The notes: generated by a model from the letters alone, not told the origin. A DNA stretch of 64,000 nt from Desulfobaculum xiamenense (GCF_011927665.1 NZ_JAATJA010000004.1:1-64000), one strand, 5' to 3'. Positions 15,297 through 22,806 are shown, counted from the first letter of the stretch. A program made the numbers and translations.

Positions 15297-17756
15297 ATGA
15301 CCAATACTTCTTGCGAAAACACCTGCTGCTGCGACAACGCCGCCGCGACCCCCAAGGGCTACGGCATCAACTGGGATACCGCCGAAGCGCGCGTCAAGGA
15401 GCTCAAGGACTTCCTCATGTCTGCTCCGCAGATCATGGATCCTGAGCGCCTGCAGTGCATGGAAGAGGTTTATGACGAGTTCGCGGGCGAACCCGTCTTC
15501 TACATCCGCGCCAAGCTTTTCGAGCGCGTTCTGACCAAGAAGAAGATCTTCCTCGACGGCAACCCCCTCGTGGGTACCCTGACCGGCGTGCGCGCCGGCG
15601 TGTACGCCTACCCCGAGTGGAACGTCGCCTGGATCAAGGAAGAGATGCAGATGGCCAAGATGGCCTCCCTCGGCGAGATGAAGATTCCTCAGGAGACTCA
15701 GGATCTTCTGGAGAAGACCTACAAGCGCTGGAAGGGCTGCACCTGCATCGACCTGAACGACAAGATGTTCAAGGACAAGTACGGCTTCAATCCCAAGCCG
15801 TTTGCCAAGGCCGGCATGTACTACGAGAACGTCAGCGTGGCCAGCGGCTCCGGCATCGCCGACTACCCGCTCGTCCTGAACAAGGGCCTGCGCTGGCTCA
15901 TCGACGACGTGAAGGAGCGCTTCCGCAACTGCCCCACCACGCTGGCCAACAAGGAAAAGCATGACCTCTACCGCGCCATGATCGTCGCGATGGAAGCCGT
16001 CATCACCCATTCTCACCGCTACGCAGAGCTGGCCGAGAAGACCGCCGCCGAGGAGACCGATCCCAAGGCCAAGGCCGAGCTGCTCGAGATCGCCGAGATC
16101 TGCCGCCGCGTACCTGAATTTCCGGCCCGCAACTTCCGCGAGGCCATTCAGTCCTTCTGGTTCATCCACCTCGCCATCGAGGTCGAGCAGATGGCCTGCG
16201 CCACCTCGCCCGGCCGCTACGGCCAGTACATGTACCCCTTCTACAAGAAGGACATCGAGGAAGGCAATCTGACCCGCGAGCAGGTGCTCACGCTGCTCAA
16301 GTTCCAGTGGATCAAGCACCTTGAGCTTGGCGAGTACCAGGGCGCTTCCTACGCCATGACCCTGTCCGGCCACACCGGCCAGACCATCACCATCGGCGGC
16401 GTGGACGCCAACGGCAACGACGCCAGCACCGAACTGGAAGAGCTGCTGCTCGAGACCCAGACCACGATGAAGAACATTCAGCCCACGCTGACCCTGCTCT
16501 ATCATCCCAAGATGAAGGATTCCTACCTTCAGAAGGTTGTGGAGTGCGTCCGCGGCGGCTCCGGCCAGCCCCAGATCCTCAACAACAACGTGGTCATCCA
16601 GCGTACGCTCGCCCGCTTTGCCCAGTACGAGGATGGCATCACCCTCGAAGACGCCCGCAACTGCGGCAACTACGGCTGCGTGTCCACCGGCGTCTGCGGC
16701 AAGGGTAGCTTCATCACGCAGGAAGACCAGCCCTGCCTCGCCAAGGTCATTGAGCTGATGCTCAACAACGGCAAGTGCCCCGTGACCAAGAAGCAGGTGG
16801 GTGTGGAGACCGGCGACCCGCGCGAGTTCAAGACCTTTGACGAGCTCTACGAGGCCACCAAGAAGCAGCTGGACCACCTCTTCAGCATGTCCCGCAAGCA
16901 CTCCGACCTGAGCCAGATGGCCCGCGTCCAGGTGGTTCCGAGCATCTTCCGCTCCGCCATGTACGACGGCTGCATCGAGAAGGGCATCTGCGAGGAGGCC
17001 GGTGGTACCCGCTACCCGCAGGTCAACCCCATCATGACCGCCGGTATCGACGCCGCCAACTCCCTGCTGGCCATCAAGCATCTGGTGTTCGACACCAAGA
17101 AGCTGACCATGGAGCAGCTGCTTGAGGCCCTCAAGGCCAACTTCGAGGGCTACGAGGACATCCGCAAGATGTGCTTCGAGGCTCCCAAGCACGGCAACGA
17201 TTACCCCGAAGTGGAAGGACTCGTGCAGCAGTTCTACCGCGACGTGGACGCCATCCATCACGCTCAGGGCCCGGACTGCTTCGGCTACCGCACCCCGCTG
17301 GATGCGTACTCCCTGTCGTACCACAACTACTTCGGTTCGCTCATGGGCGCGCTGCCCACCGGCCGCAAGGCTGGCACGGCACTGACCGACGGTAGCGTCT
17401 CCGCCATGCCCGGTTCCGACCATGAAGGCATCACCGCCCTCATCAAGTCCGGTGCGGAAGCCATCGACACCGTCCGCTACGGCGCGAACCACTTCAACGT
17501 GAAGGTGAACCCGCAGGTGCTGGAAGGCCCGGCCGGCGCACGTACCCTGATCTCCCTGATCAAGACCTACTGCGACTTCGGCGGCTCCCACATCCAGTTC
17601 AACTGCGTCAGCTCCGAGACTCTGAAGGACGCGCAGGCCAACCCGCAGGAATACCCCGATCTGGTCGTCCGCGTGGCAGGCTTCAGCGCCTACTTCACCC
17701 GCCTCGACAAGGGCGTGCAGAACGAGATCATCAAGCGTACCGAGTACAAGAACTAG
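15297..17756 (+). CDS. Glycyl radical enzyme of unassigned reaction (glycerol-dehydratase-like fold, Cys-Val-Ser active site)
   Basis: 819 residues. The glycyl radical motif RVAGFSAYF places the radical at Gly795, 24 residues from the end, and the thiyl Cys lies at Cys461 in NYGCVSTGVCGKG. In B12-independent glycerol dehydratase and its lyase relatives this site reads GCVETG, with a Glu two residues after the Cys acting as base; here Ser463 replaces it. Pyruvate formate-lyase would need Cys-Cys. So the enzyme is neither a typical dehydratase, a choline- or isethionate-type lyase, an arylacetate decarboxylase nor a formate-lyase. X-succinate synthases also lack this Glu. The N-terminus has four Cys within residues 6-12. 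AGGAG precedes the ATG at 15297; upstream codons are unlikely to be used. The activase follows 139 bases later. Confidence 0.9.
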   Translation: MTNTSCENTCCCDNAAATPKGYGINWDTAEARVKELKDFLMSAPQIMDPERLQCMEEVYDEFAGEPVFYIRAKLFERVLTKKKIFLDGNPLVGTLTGVRAGVYAYPEWNVAWIKEEMQMAKMASLGEMKIPQETQDLLEKTYKRWKGCTCIDLNDKMFKDKYGFNPKPFAKAGMYYENVSVASGSGIADYPLVLNKGLRWLIDDVKERFRNCPTTLANKEKHDLYRAMIVAMEAVITHSHRYAELAEKTAAEETDPKAKAELLEIAEICRRVPEFPARNFREAIQSFWFIHLAIEVEQMACATSPGRYGQYMYPFYKKDIEEGNLTREQVLTLLKFQWIKHLELGEYQGASYAMTLSGHTGQTITIGGVDANGNDASTELEELLLETQTTMKNIQPTLTLLYHPKMKDSYLQKVVECVRGGSGQPQILNNNVVIQRTLARFAQYEDGITLEDARNCGNYGCVSTGVCGKGSFITQEDQPCLAKVIELMLNNGKCPVTKKQVGVETGDPREFKTFDELYEATKKQLDHLFSMSRKHSDLSQMARVQVVPSIFRSAMYDGCIEKGICEEAGGTRYPQVNPIMTAGIDAANSLLAIKHLVFDTKKLTMEQLLEALKANFEGYEDIRKMCFEAPKHGNDYPEVEGLVQQFYRDVDAIHHAQGPDCFGYRTPLDAYSLSYHNYFGSLMGALPTGRKAGTALTDGSVSAMPGSDHEGITALIKSGAEAIDTVRYGANHFNVKVNPQVLEGPAGARTLISLIKTYCDFGGSHIQFNCVSSETLKDAQANPQEYPDLVVRVAGFSAYFTRLDKGVQNEIIKRTEYKN

Positions 17757-17829
17757 CGATTGAACAGGCCGCGGGGCGGGAAACGTATCACGTGCCCCTC
17801 CCGTCCCGCACCTCCTCATATCCCTCGCT

Positions 17830-17860
17830 TCCCGCGGGGACGCCCATGGTCCCCGCGGGA
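17830..17860 (+). promoter_or_regulatory. Strong hairpin between glycyl radical enzyme and activase genes
   Basis: TCCCGCGGGGAC and GTCCCCGCGGGA form a 12-bp stem with a 7-nt loop and no T-tract after it. It probably protects the 3' end of the enzyme message or partly attenuates the activase, which is needed only in small amounts. Confidence 0.6.
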
Positions 17861-17895
17861 GCACCCCTCAAAAAGACATATCTGCGGAGCAAACG

Positions 17896-18789
17896 ATGAG
17901 TCAGGGAATGATCTACAATATCCAGCGCATGTCCATCCATGACGGCCCGGGTCTGCGGACCACGGTGTTCCTCAAGGGCTGTCCCCTGCGCTGTCTGTGG
18001 TGCAGCAATCCGGAATCCCAGAAGACCACGCCGCAGATGATGTATTTCGAGAACATGTGCACCGGCTGCGGCACCTGTATGGACGTGTGCCCCAACGGCG
18101 CAGTGGTGCCCGTGGACGGAAAGTTCGGCCGCGACATCGAGAAGTGTACCGATTGCGGCCTGTGCGCCAAGTCCTGCCCCTCCAAGGCCCGTGAGATGTC
18201 CGGTCGGATCATGACCGTGGACGAGGTGATGGAGATCGTGCGCAAGGACATGCTGTTCTACGAGAATTCGGGCGGCGGCGTGACCTTCGGCGGCGGCGAG
18301 CCCACCTCCGGCGGCCAGTTCTTCCTCGACATGCTTCAGGCCGCGCACGACGCTGGCCTCCATGTGACCGTGGACACCTGCGGCTTCTGCCCCGAGGAGC
18401 GCTTCGACAAGACCCTCGAGCTCGCGGACCTTTTCCTGTTCGATTGCAAGCACATGGATCCCGAGGCGCACAAGCTGCTCACCGGGCAGGACAACACCAT
18501 AATTTTGCGCAACATGCGCGCGGCCTTGAATTCCGGAAAGGAAGTGCGTATTCGCATGCCGCTCATGCCCGGCATGAACGACTCCGATGAGAATATCGCC
18601 GCCATGGCCGCATTTTTCGCTGAGTTCGGTCGCAACGAGATCGAAGTCATGCCGTGCCACGCCTTCGGGCGGAACAAGTACGTGGCGCTGGGCAAGCCGC
18701 TTCCGGCCGTCTCCCAGTATGCGCCCGAAGAGTTGAAGGTCGTTTGGGACCGATTTGCCAAGCACGGGCTCACTCCCGTCTTGGTGTAA
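17896..18789 (+). CDS. Glycyl radical enzyme activating enzyme (radical SAM)
   Basis: 297 residues. The radical SAM triad is Cys29-x3-Cys33-x2-Cys36 (GCPLRCLWC). Two ferredoxin-type [4Fe-4S] motifs follow: Cys55/58/61/65 and Cys84/87/90/94. The GGGVTFGGGEPT glycine-rich SAM-binding segment is present. This layout is standard for activases of the non-PFL glycyl radical enzymes, which abstract a hydrogen from the enzyme's Gly using 5'-deoxyadenosyl radical. A GCGGAG Shine-Dalgarno precedes the ATG. It lies in the same operon as the enzyme and is followed 25 bases later by the selenoprotein gene. Confidence 0.93.
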   Translation: MSQGMIYNIQRMSIHDGPGLRTTVFLKGCPLRCLWCSNPESQKTTPQMMYFENMCTGCGTCMDVCPNGAVVPVDGKFGRDIEKCTDCGLCAKSCPSKAREMSGRIMTVDEVMEIVRKDMLFYENSGGGVTFGGGEPTSGGQFFLDMLQAAHDAGLHVTVDTCGFCPEERFDKTLELADLFLFDCKHMDPEAHKLLTGQDNTIILRNMRAALNSGKEVRIRMPLMPGMNDSDENIAAMAAFFAEFGRNEIEVMPCHAFGRNKYVALGKPLPAVSQYAPEELKVVWDRFAKHGLTPVLV

Positions 18790-18814
18790 CAATAACCAGT
18801 CTAGAGGTTTGATC

Positions 18815-19108
18815 ATGTTTACCCTTACCATCCCCGAAGAGATGCTGGAGAAGCTCCGCACCATGCTCGAGGACGAGGACGAGGACACCTGCGTCCGCCT
18901 GCGCGAGTACAAAGTCGGCGGCGGTTGACACGCCAAAATCGTGCTCGGTCTGGGCATGGACGAATTCGATGAGGACGAGGACGCGCGCATTGAGGTGGAC
19001 GGCATGCCGTTCATCGCGGAGAAGGACTACCTTGAGAAGTACGGAACCGCTTTCGCGCTTTCCTTCGGCGAGAACAATGAAGTCGTGTTGAGCCCCGTGG
19101 AGGCCTAG
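18815..19108 (+). CDS. HesB/IscA-like selenoprotein (UGA codon 38 read as selenocysteine)
   Basis: 97 residues when the in-frame TGA at 18926-18928 is read as selenocysteine. The product is very similar over its whole length to the 97-residue protein at 19355, which has Cys at position 38 (GSGC versus GGG-Sec). The layout, a beta-strand CVRLREYK then G-G-Sec, KIVLGLGMDE and DGMPFIAEKDYLEKYG, fits the HesB/IscA (Fe-S_biosyn) fold, but the C-terminal CGC motif of true IscA is absent. A SECIS-like hairpin follows the TGA at 18939-18959. It is very acidic (EDEDEDT). It sits 25 bases behind the activase, in the same operon. HesB-like selenoproteins have been predicted before in related anaerobes. 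A simple nonsense mutation is unlikely because codons after TGA stay conserved. Confidence 0.88.
18939..18959 (+). promoter_or_regulatory. Bacterial SECIS-like hairpin
   Basis: TCGTGCTC and GGGCATGG pair over 8 bp (including G-U pairs) around a 5-nt apical loop GGTCT whose first bases are GG. The loop begins 18 nt after the TGA. Bacterial SECIS elements need exactly this: a short stem with a G in the first two loop positions, about 16-37 nt behind the UGA. Confidence 0.7.
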
Positions 19109-19144
19109 TCTCCGCGCAGGGCACCACGCCCCATGCATTCTCGT

Positions 19145-19185
19145 GCGCCCCTTGTCGGAAACGACAGGGGGCGTTTTCGTTTTTC
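19145..19185 (+). terminator. Terminator after the selenoprotein gene
   Basis: GCGCCCCTTGTCG and CGACAGGGGGCG pair around a GAAA tetraloop and are followed by TTTTCGTTTTT. It ends, or partly ends, the glycyl radical enzyme operon before the Cys-containing paralogue. Confidence 0.85.
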
Positions 19186-19354
19186 GCCGCAGGAAAGTCA
19201 CATGCGCGTGCGAGACCCGGAGCGCGAAGCGCCCGCAGTGGTCGCTGGTTCCCATCGACAGGACGCGTGAGCGGTTACACCGCTGCGCATCCGTCCATCA
19301 TGTTGTCGAACGGATGCATTCATCCGCAATCATAACGAATAAAGGAGAACCCGC

Positions 19355-19648
19355 ATGTTTGAAGTGACCATTCCCGAAGAGATGCTGGAGAAGTTGCGTT
19401 CCATGTTGGAGGACGAGGACGAGGGCACCTGTGTGCGCCTGCGCGAGTACAAGCACGGCTCCGGGTGCAGCTCGAAGATCATCCTCGGTCTTGGCATGGA
19501 GGAACGTGATGAGGACGAAGACGTGAGCGTCGAGGTGCAGGGCGTGCCCTTCATCGCGGACAAGGATTTCCTGGTGAAGTACGGAACGACCTTCACCCTC
19601 GAATTCAATGAGAATGGCGAAGTCGTGATGCACGCCGTGGAGGCCTGA
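19355..19648 (+). CDS. HesB/IscA-like protein, Cys paralogue of the selenoprotein
   Basis: 97 residues, the same length as the selenoprotein at 18815 and aligned with it without gaps. Cys38 stands where the other has selenocysteine. As there, the C-terminal CGC of IscA is missing, so a classical iron-sulfur scaffold role is doubtful. It contains one other Cys (Cys26, shared). AAAGGAG precedes the ATG. It has terminators both before and after, so it may have its own promoter in 19186-19354, where I see no clear elements, or depend on read-through. Confidence 0.82.
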   Translation: MFEVTIPEEMLEKLRSMLEDEDEGTCVRLREYKHGSGCSSKIILGLGMEERDEDEDVSVEVQGVPFIADKDFLVKYGTTFTLEFNENGEVVMHAVEA

Positions 19649-19680
19649 TCCCTCTCGACGTGCCTGGGGCATGCGCATCC

Positions 19681-19719
19681 AAGCGCCCCGTGCCGGTTCG
19701 GCGCGGGGCGCTTTTTTGT
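19681..19719 (+). terminator. Terminator after the Cys HesB-like gene
   Basis: AGCGCCCCG and CGGGGCGCT form the outer stem, with an inner GCCG/CGGC part, followed by T6. It closes the block that began with the glycyl radical enzyme. Confidence 0.88.
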
Positions 19720-19810
19720 TTGCGGCACGTGAAGGCGTGTGTGACGAAGCCCATCGCAGGCGGGTCTGCCATACGGGTGGCGGGTCTTCGTGCGAAAGGG
19801 CCTTCCTGCG

Positions 19811-20824
19811 TCAGCTATCCCGTTGTCCCGCCACGATGAGCCCTTGTGCGCCAGGGCCGGAAAATGCGCAGCGGATATCGGCGAAACCCGCTACCGCAAA
19901 GGCGGATTCCAGTTGTTCTCGCGCGATGAAGTGCGTCGGGTAGCCCGACATGCGCGTGACGAATTCCAGCGAAGCCTTTTCCTGAAGGGCCGTGTCCGAG
20001 TGGCGGTTCATATGCTGGGACACGAACCACCCTCCGGGTTTCAGGGAATCATGCACCTGTCTGGCGAACCCTGCGAGGTCGTCCATGAACGCATAAAGAA
20101 TGTGCGACGCAATCACCAGATCGTACGAGTCGCTCGGGAGCGTGTCGCTGCGCAAATCCAGAACCTGTGCCTTCAGGCTTTGTGTCAGCTCGTGGCGTGC
20201 GATGCGCTCGTTGGCCTTTTCCACCACGCCGGGAAGGTCGAGGATGACCCCGTGGAGCTGAGGATTTCGCTCGATGAGCGCCATGCTGTATTCGCCATGA
20301 TTGCCCCCGATGTCCGCCATGAAGCGCATCTCGGTAAAATTCGGCAACCCGGAAATGACCTTCACCGTGTCCTGTAGCGCGCCCATGCGGGAATGCTGCA
20401 GCGTGGCCCGCATCGTGTCGGTGTCGCTCCAGGCGTCGTCTGGGGCGTGCGCGATGGGGTTGGCTTCGCCCTTGAGAAGGGGGATGAATTGCGTCTTGAT
20501 GGCTGCGGTGAATCGGCTGTTGTGTTCCAGAGCAGCGCCCTGATAAAAATACGAGTCCGACACAAGAAATTCGGCGGCGGTGGCGGTGTTTTCATACCCA
20601 TGCTCTCCAAGCGTCAGCAGGTCGTTGACGGCGAGCAGTTCCAGCAGCGCTTGTGTGGGGCCTAGCTGAAAGCCGAATTTTCGTGCGATTTCCTCGGGTG
20701 TCGCGGGCTGTTCGGATAAGGCGTCGAAAAGTTTCAGTCGCACGCATTGCACGACGGCGTGAAAGATCACTTCTTGCGACATCAAGCGTGACAACGGGCT
20801 GAAATCGCTTTGCGGCGTGTTCAT
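19811..20824 (-). CDS. SAM-dependent O-methyltransferase-type protein (Methyltransf_2 with dimerisation domain)
   Basis: 337 residues. The N-terminus (about 10-90) is a winged-helix dimerisation domain (VVQCVRLKLFDALSEQPATPEEIARKFG). The C-terminal Rossmann domain has motif I as FMADIGGNHGEYS and an acidic residue at VILDLPGVVEKA, as in plant-type and antibiotic O-methyltransferases. DLVIASHILYAFMDD fits the active-site loop. The acceptor is unknown. A near-perfect Fur-box-like sequence lies about 90 bases upstream, so expression may rise when iron is scarce. No biosynthetic partners are adjacent. Confidence 0.82.
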   Translation of the reverse strand: MNTPQSDFSPLSRLMSQEVIFHAVVQCVRLKLFDALSEQPATPEEIARKFGFQLGPTQALLELLAVNDLLTLGEHGYENTATAAEFLVSDSYFYQGAALEHNSRFTAAIKTQFIPLLKGEANPIAHAPDDAWSDTDTMRATLQHSRMGALQDTVKVISGLPNFTEMRFMADIGGNHGEYSMALIERNPQLHGVILDLPGVVEKANERIARHELTQSLKAQVLDLRSDTLPSDSYDLVIASHILYAFMDDLAGFARQVHDSLKPGGWFVSQHMNRHSDTALQEKASLEFVTRMSGYPTHFIAREQLESAFAVAGFADIRCAFSGPGAQGLIVAGQRDS

Positions 20825-20912
20825 GGCATTTCTCCTGTTTGCGGTCCGGTGATCCGCCTTGGACGTGGTGGGTCGGGATCGTTTAGCGTGTAGGGTTATG
20901 CCTATCTGTTTT

Positions 20913-20931
20913 GAAAATGAAAATCAATATC
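20913..20931 (-). promoter_or_regulatory. Fur-box-like operator upstream of the methyltransferase gene
   Basis: The 19 bases GAAAATGAAAATCAATATC match the classical Fur consensus GATAATGATAATCATTATC at 16 positions. It stands in the otherwise empty region upstream of the minus-strand methyltransferase gene, about 90 bases from the start codon. Confidence 0.65.
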
Positions 20932-21149
20932 GCCGCAAAAGAGGCGAGGCGGATGTGGCGTTTCTCTCTCGATCCGCTCGATCATGATCCAGAATCGGTC
21001 AGGGAGACGCATAGCTGAACGGGATGGTGGCTGAGAACTCAAGGGATACGACTGGGTGCGTCGTGTCCGCTTTTCATGGAAATGGTGAGCATTGCGGCAC
21101 GGTCTGGCGGGCGCGGCATGGCCGCGCCCGCCAGAGGGGGCCGCGGTGG
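20932..21149. other. Intergenic stretch with a 14-bp hairpin
   Basis: No gene is seen. CTGGCGGGCGCGGC (21104-21117) and GCCGCGCCCGCCAG (21121-21134) form a perfect 14-bp hairpin with a 3-nt loop 15 bases after the stop of the GyrI-like gene on the minus strand. It is probably that gene's terminator, although no T-tract follows. Confidence 0.55.
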
Positions 21150-21641
21150 CTACTTCAGCGGAATGCGGATTTCTGTGCGCAGTTTGTCGGCGGGGGTGAC
21201 GGTGCAGTCTTCGAGGTAGACCTCGACGCTCGGGCACGAGCATTCACGGCCGAGACGCGGCAGGACGTAGGCGAACAGCCCGACGTAGGTTTCGAACAGC
21301 TCACTGTAGGGACCGTGGTGGATGGCGCAGAGGAAGTCCCCGCCCGCGATGGTTATCTCGTGCACTGGGGCGTCGGCCTCGATGGCGACGTCGTCGGCGA
21401 TGGCGATGCAGGCATCGTAGCGGAGCTGGAACGTCGGTGTCCGCGACGGGTCGTCGTGCGACAAGCCCATGAAGACGGCCTTGGGGCCGAGCAGGCCCTT
21501 GGGACCGGCCCATCCGCACAGGGTCTGCCAGGCAGTTTCGCATGCCTCATAGGGGCCGACGTGGCGGACGGCGGCGACGCGGATGGGGGCGATGGTGCGG
21601 ACTTCGAAGGATGGGGTGGCGCTATGCTGCGTGGTGGTCAT
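21150..21641 (-). CDS. GyrI-like small-molecule-binding domain protein
   Basis: 163 residues forming a single GyrI-like (SbmC/Rob C-terminal) domain: RVAAVRHVGPYEACETAWQ at the start, DPSRTPTFQLRYDACIAI in the middle, GDFLCAIHHGPYSEL and a conserved Glu in SVEVYLED near the end. Such domains bind hydrophobic or cationic drugs or gyrase inhibitors. It is plainly related to the C-terminal half of the AraC regulator directly upstream, so it arose by duplication of that domain. It lies 134 bases behind the regulator on the same strand and is probably controlled by it. Confidence 0.85.
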   Translation of the reverse strand: MTTTQHSATPSFEVRTIAPIRVAAVRHVGPYEACETAWQTLCGWAGPKGLLGPKAVFMGLSHDDPSRTPTFQLRYDACIAIADDVAIEADAPVHEITIAGGDFLCAIHHGPYSELFETYVGLFAYVLPRLGRECSCPSVEVYLEDCTVTPADKLRTEIRIPLK

Positions 21642-21775
21642 GCTCTGTGCTCCTTGTGAAGGCTGTTGACGTTCGGCGCTCGCGGCGGGGATGGGTCGCC
21701 GCTGTTCATGCGTCCGGTCTACAGGGTTTGGCTGGAGGCTTCATGACCGTTTTTGCTTTTCGTGTGCTGGGGGGC

Positions 21776-22666
21776 CTAGTAGGCGATATCCACCACCGGA
21801 ATGCGGATTTCCGTCAGCAGATCCTCGGGGGCCGTGTGTTCTGGCGTGTTGTGGTAGACCTCCACGGCCGGGGCGTTGGCGAAGTCCTTGCCGAGGGCTG
21901 GGATGCCCTGACCGCACAGCAGGGCATAGACGTCTTGCAGATCGGTGTAGGGCCCGCGATACAGGGCGCAGACGTAGTCGCCGCCCTCGATGGTGGTGAT
22001 GGACGCCGGGCCGTCGGCGCATACGTCCGGACCGACGGTGATGCATGCGTCGTAGCGGATGCGCTCCGACGGGGTTACGGCGGGGTCGTCGTGGCTCACG
22101 CCCATGAACTGCGTGTGCGGGGTGAACAGACCCTTCTGGCCCGCCCATGCGCACAGCGTGTCCCATGCCCTGCCGCACTCGAAGTAGGCACCGACGTGGC
22201 GGATGAAGGCCACGCGTTGCGGCGCAAGGTGGCGTATTTCCAAGGTGACGCCGTAGGACTCAAGCGTGCGTCCGGAGCTCGGTTTCTGGTCGTGGCGCAG
22301 GGTGCCGCCACGGGCGAGGAACTCCGGATTGCCCTGCTTGCGGTAGAGGGCCGGGCCTTCGCCGAACAGGGCCTTGAACGCGCGGGAAAAGGCCTCCTGC
22401 GCCTCGTAGCCCGCCTCGAAGGCGATGTCCGCGAGGGGGCGGTCCGAGTACAAGAGGCGCACTGCGGCGCGTTCGAGGCGTAGCCTGCGCATGTGCGCCT
22501 TGACCGATTCGCCCACCATGCCCGTGAACACGCGGTGGAAGTGGTAGGGCGAGAAGTGCGCCTGCGCGGCGATGGCGTCGAGGGACGGCGCGTCGTCCAG
22601 ATGCTCCTCCATGAAGAGCCGGGCCTTGAGGATGCGCTGTTCGAGGATGTGTGCGGCGTCGTGCAT
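21776..22666 (-). CDS. AraC-family regulator with GyrI-like effector domain (Rob-like)
   Basis: 296 residues. Residues about 8-105 are two AraC helix-turn-helix units (SLDAIAAQAHFSPYHFHRVF and IAFEAGYEAQEAFSRAFKALFG). Residues about 140-290 are a GyrI-like ligand domain (RVAFIRHVGAYFECGRAW through AVEVYHNTPEHTAPEDL). This order is that of Rob and related multidrug-responsive activators. It probably controls itself and the stand-alone GyrI-like gene downstream. No efflux pump is next to it. Confidence 0.88.
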   Translation of the reverse strand: MHDAAHILEQRILKARLFMEEHLDDAPSLDAIAAQAHFSPYHFHRVFTGMVGESVKAHMRRLRLERAAVRLLYSDRPLADIAFEAGYEAQEAFSRAFKALFGEGPALYRKQGNPEFLARGGTLRHDQKPSSGRTLESYGVTLEIRHLAPQRVAFIRHVGAYFECGRAWDTLCAWAGQKGLFTPHTQFMGVSHDDPAVTPSERIRYDACITVGPDVCADGPASITTIEGGDYVCALYRGPYTDLQDVYALLCGQGIPALGKDFANAPAVEVYHNTPEHTAPEDLLTEIRIPVVDIAY

Positions 22667-22806
22667 GGCATCTTCTACCCGGCTTTCAAGACGAGGAAAA
22701 GCCTCGGGGAGGGAGTGGCCTTTTTCGTCGCCCCCGCTTGATCGGACGTCGTCGATGACGTATCGTCAGCAGTTAATGGAGAAAATTCCGAAGGTCGGAG
22801 GTTGCC

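Noticed and set aside
15297-17756. Assignment of the glycyl radical enzyme as isethionate sulfite-lyase or choline TMA-lyase
   Set aside because: Attractive because of the TauE neighbour, but both groups need Glu two residues after the thiyl Cys, and here it is Ser; no microcompartment or TRAP genes are nearby.
15108-17864. 918-residue open frame antisense to the glycyl radical enzyme
   Set aside because: High-GC mirror frame rich in Val, Leu, Gly and His with no domain; the plus-strand enzyme is unmistakable.
18926-18928. TGA at codon 38 as a nonsense mutation (pseudogene)
   Set aside because: The codons after it remain as conserved with the Cys paralogue as those before it, and a SECIS-like hairpin follows at the right distance.
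18770-19255. A 161-residue open frame on the minus strand across the selenoprotein gene
   Set aside because: It is a shadow of the real gene: Arg/Val/Glu-biased composition, no domain, and the plus strand has a ribosome-binding site, a conserved paralogue and an operon position.
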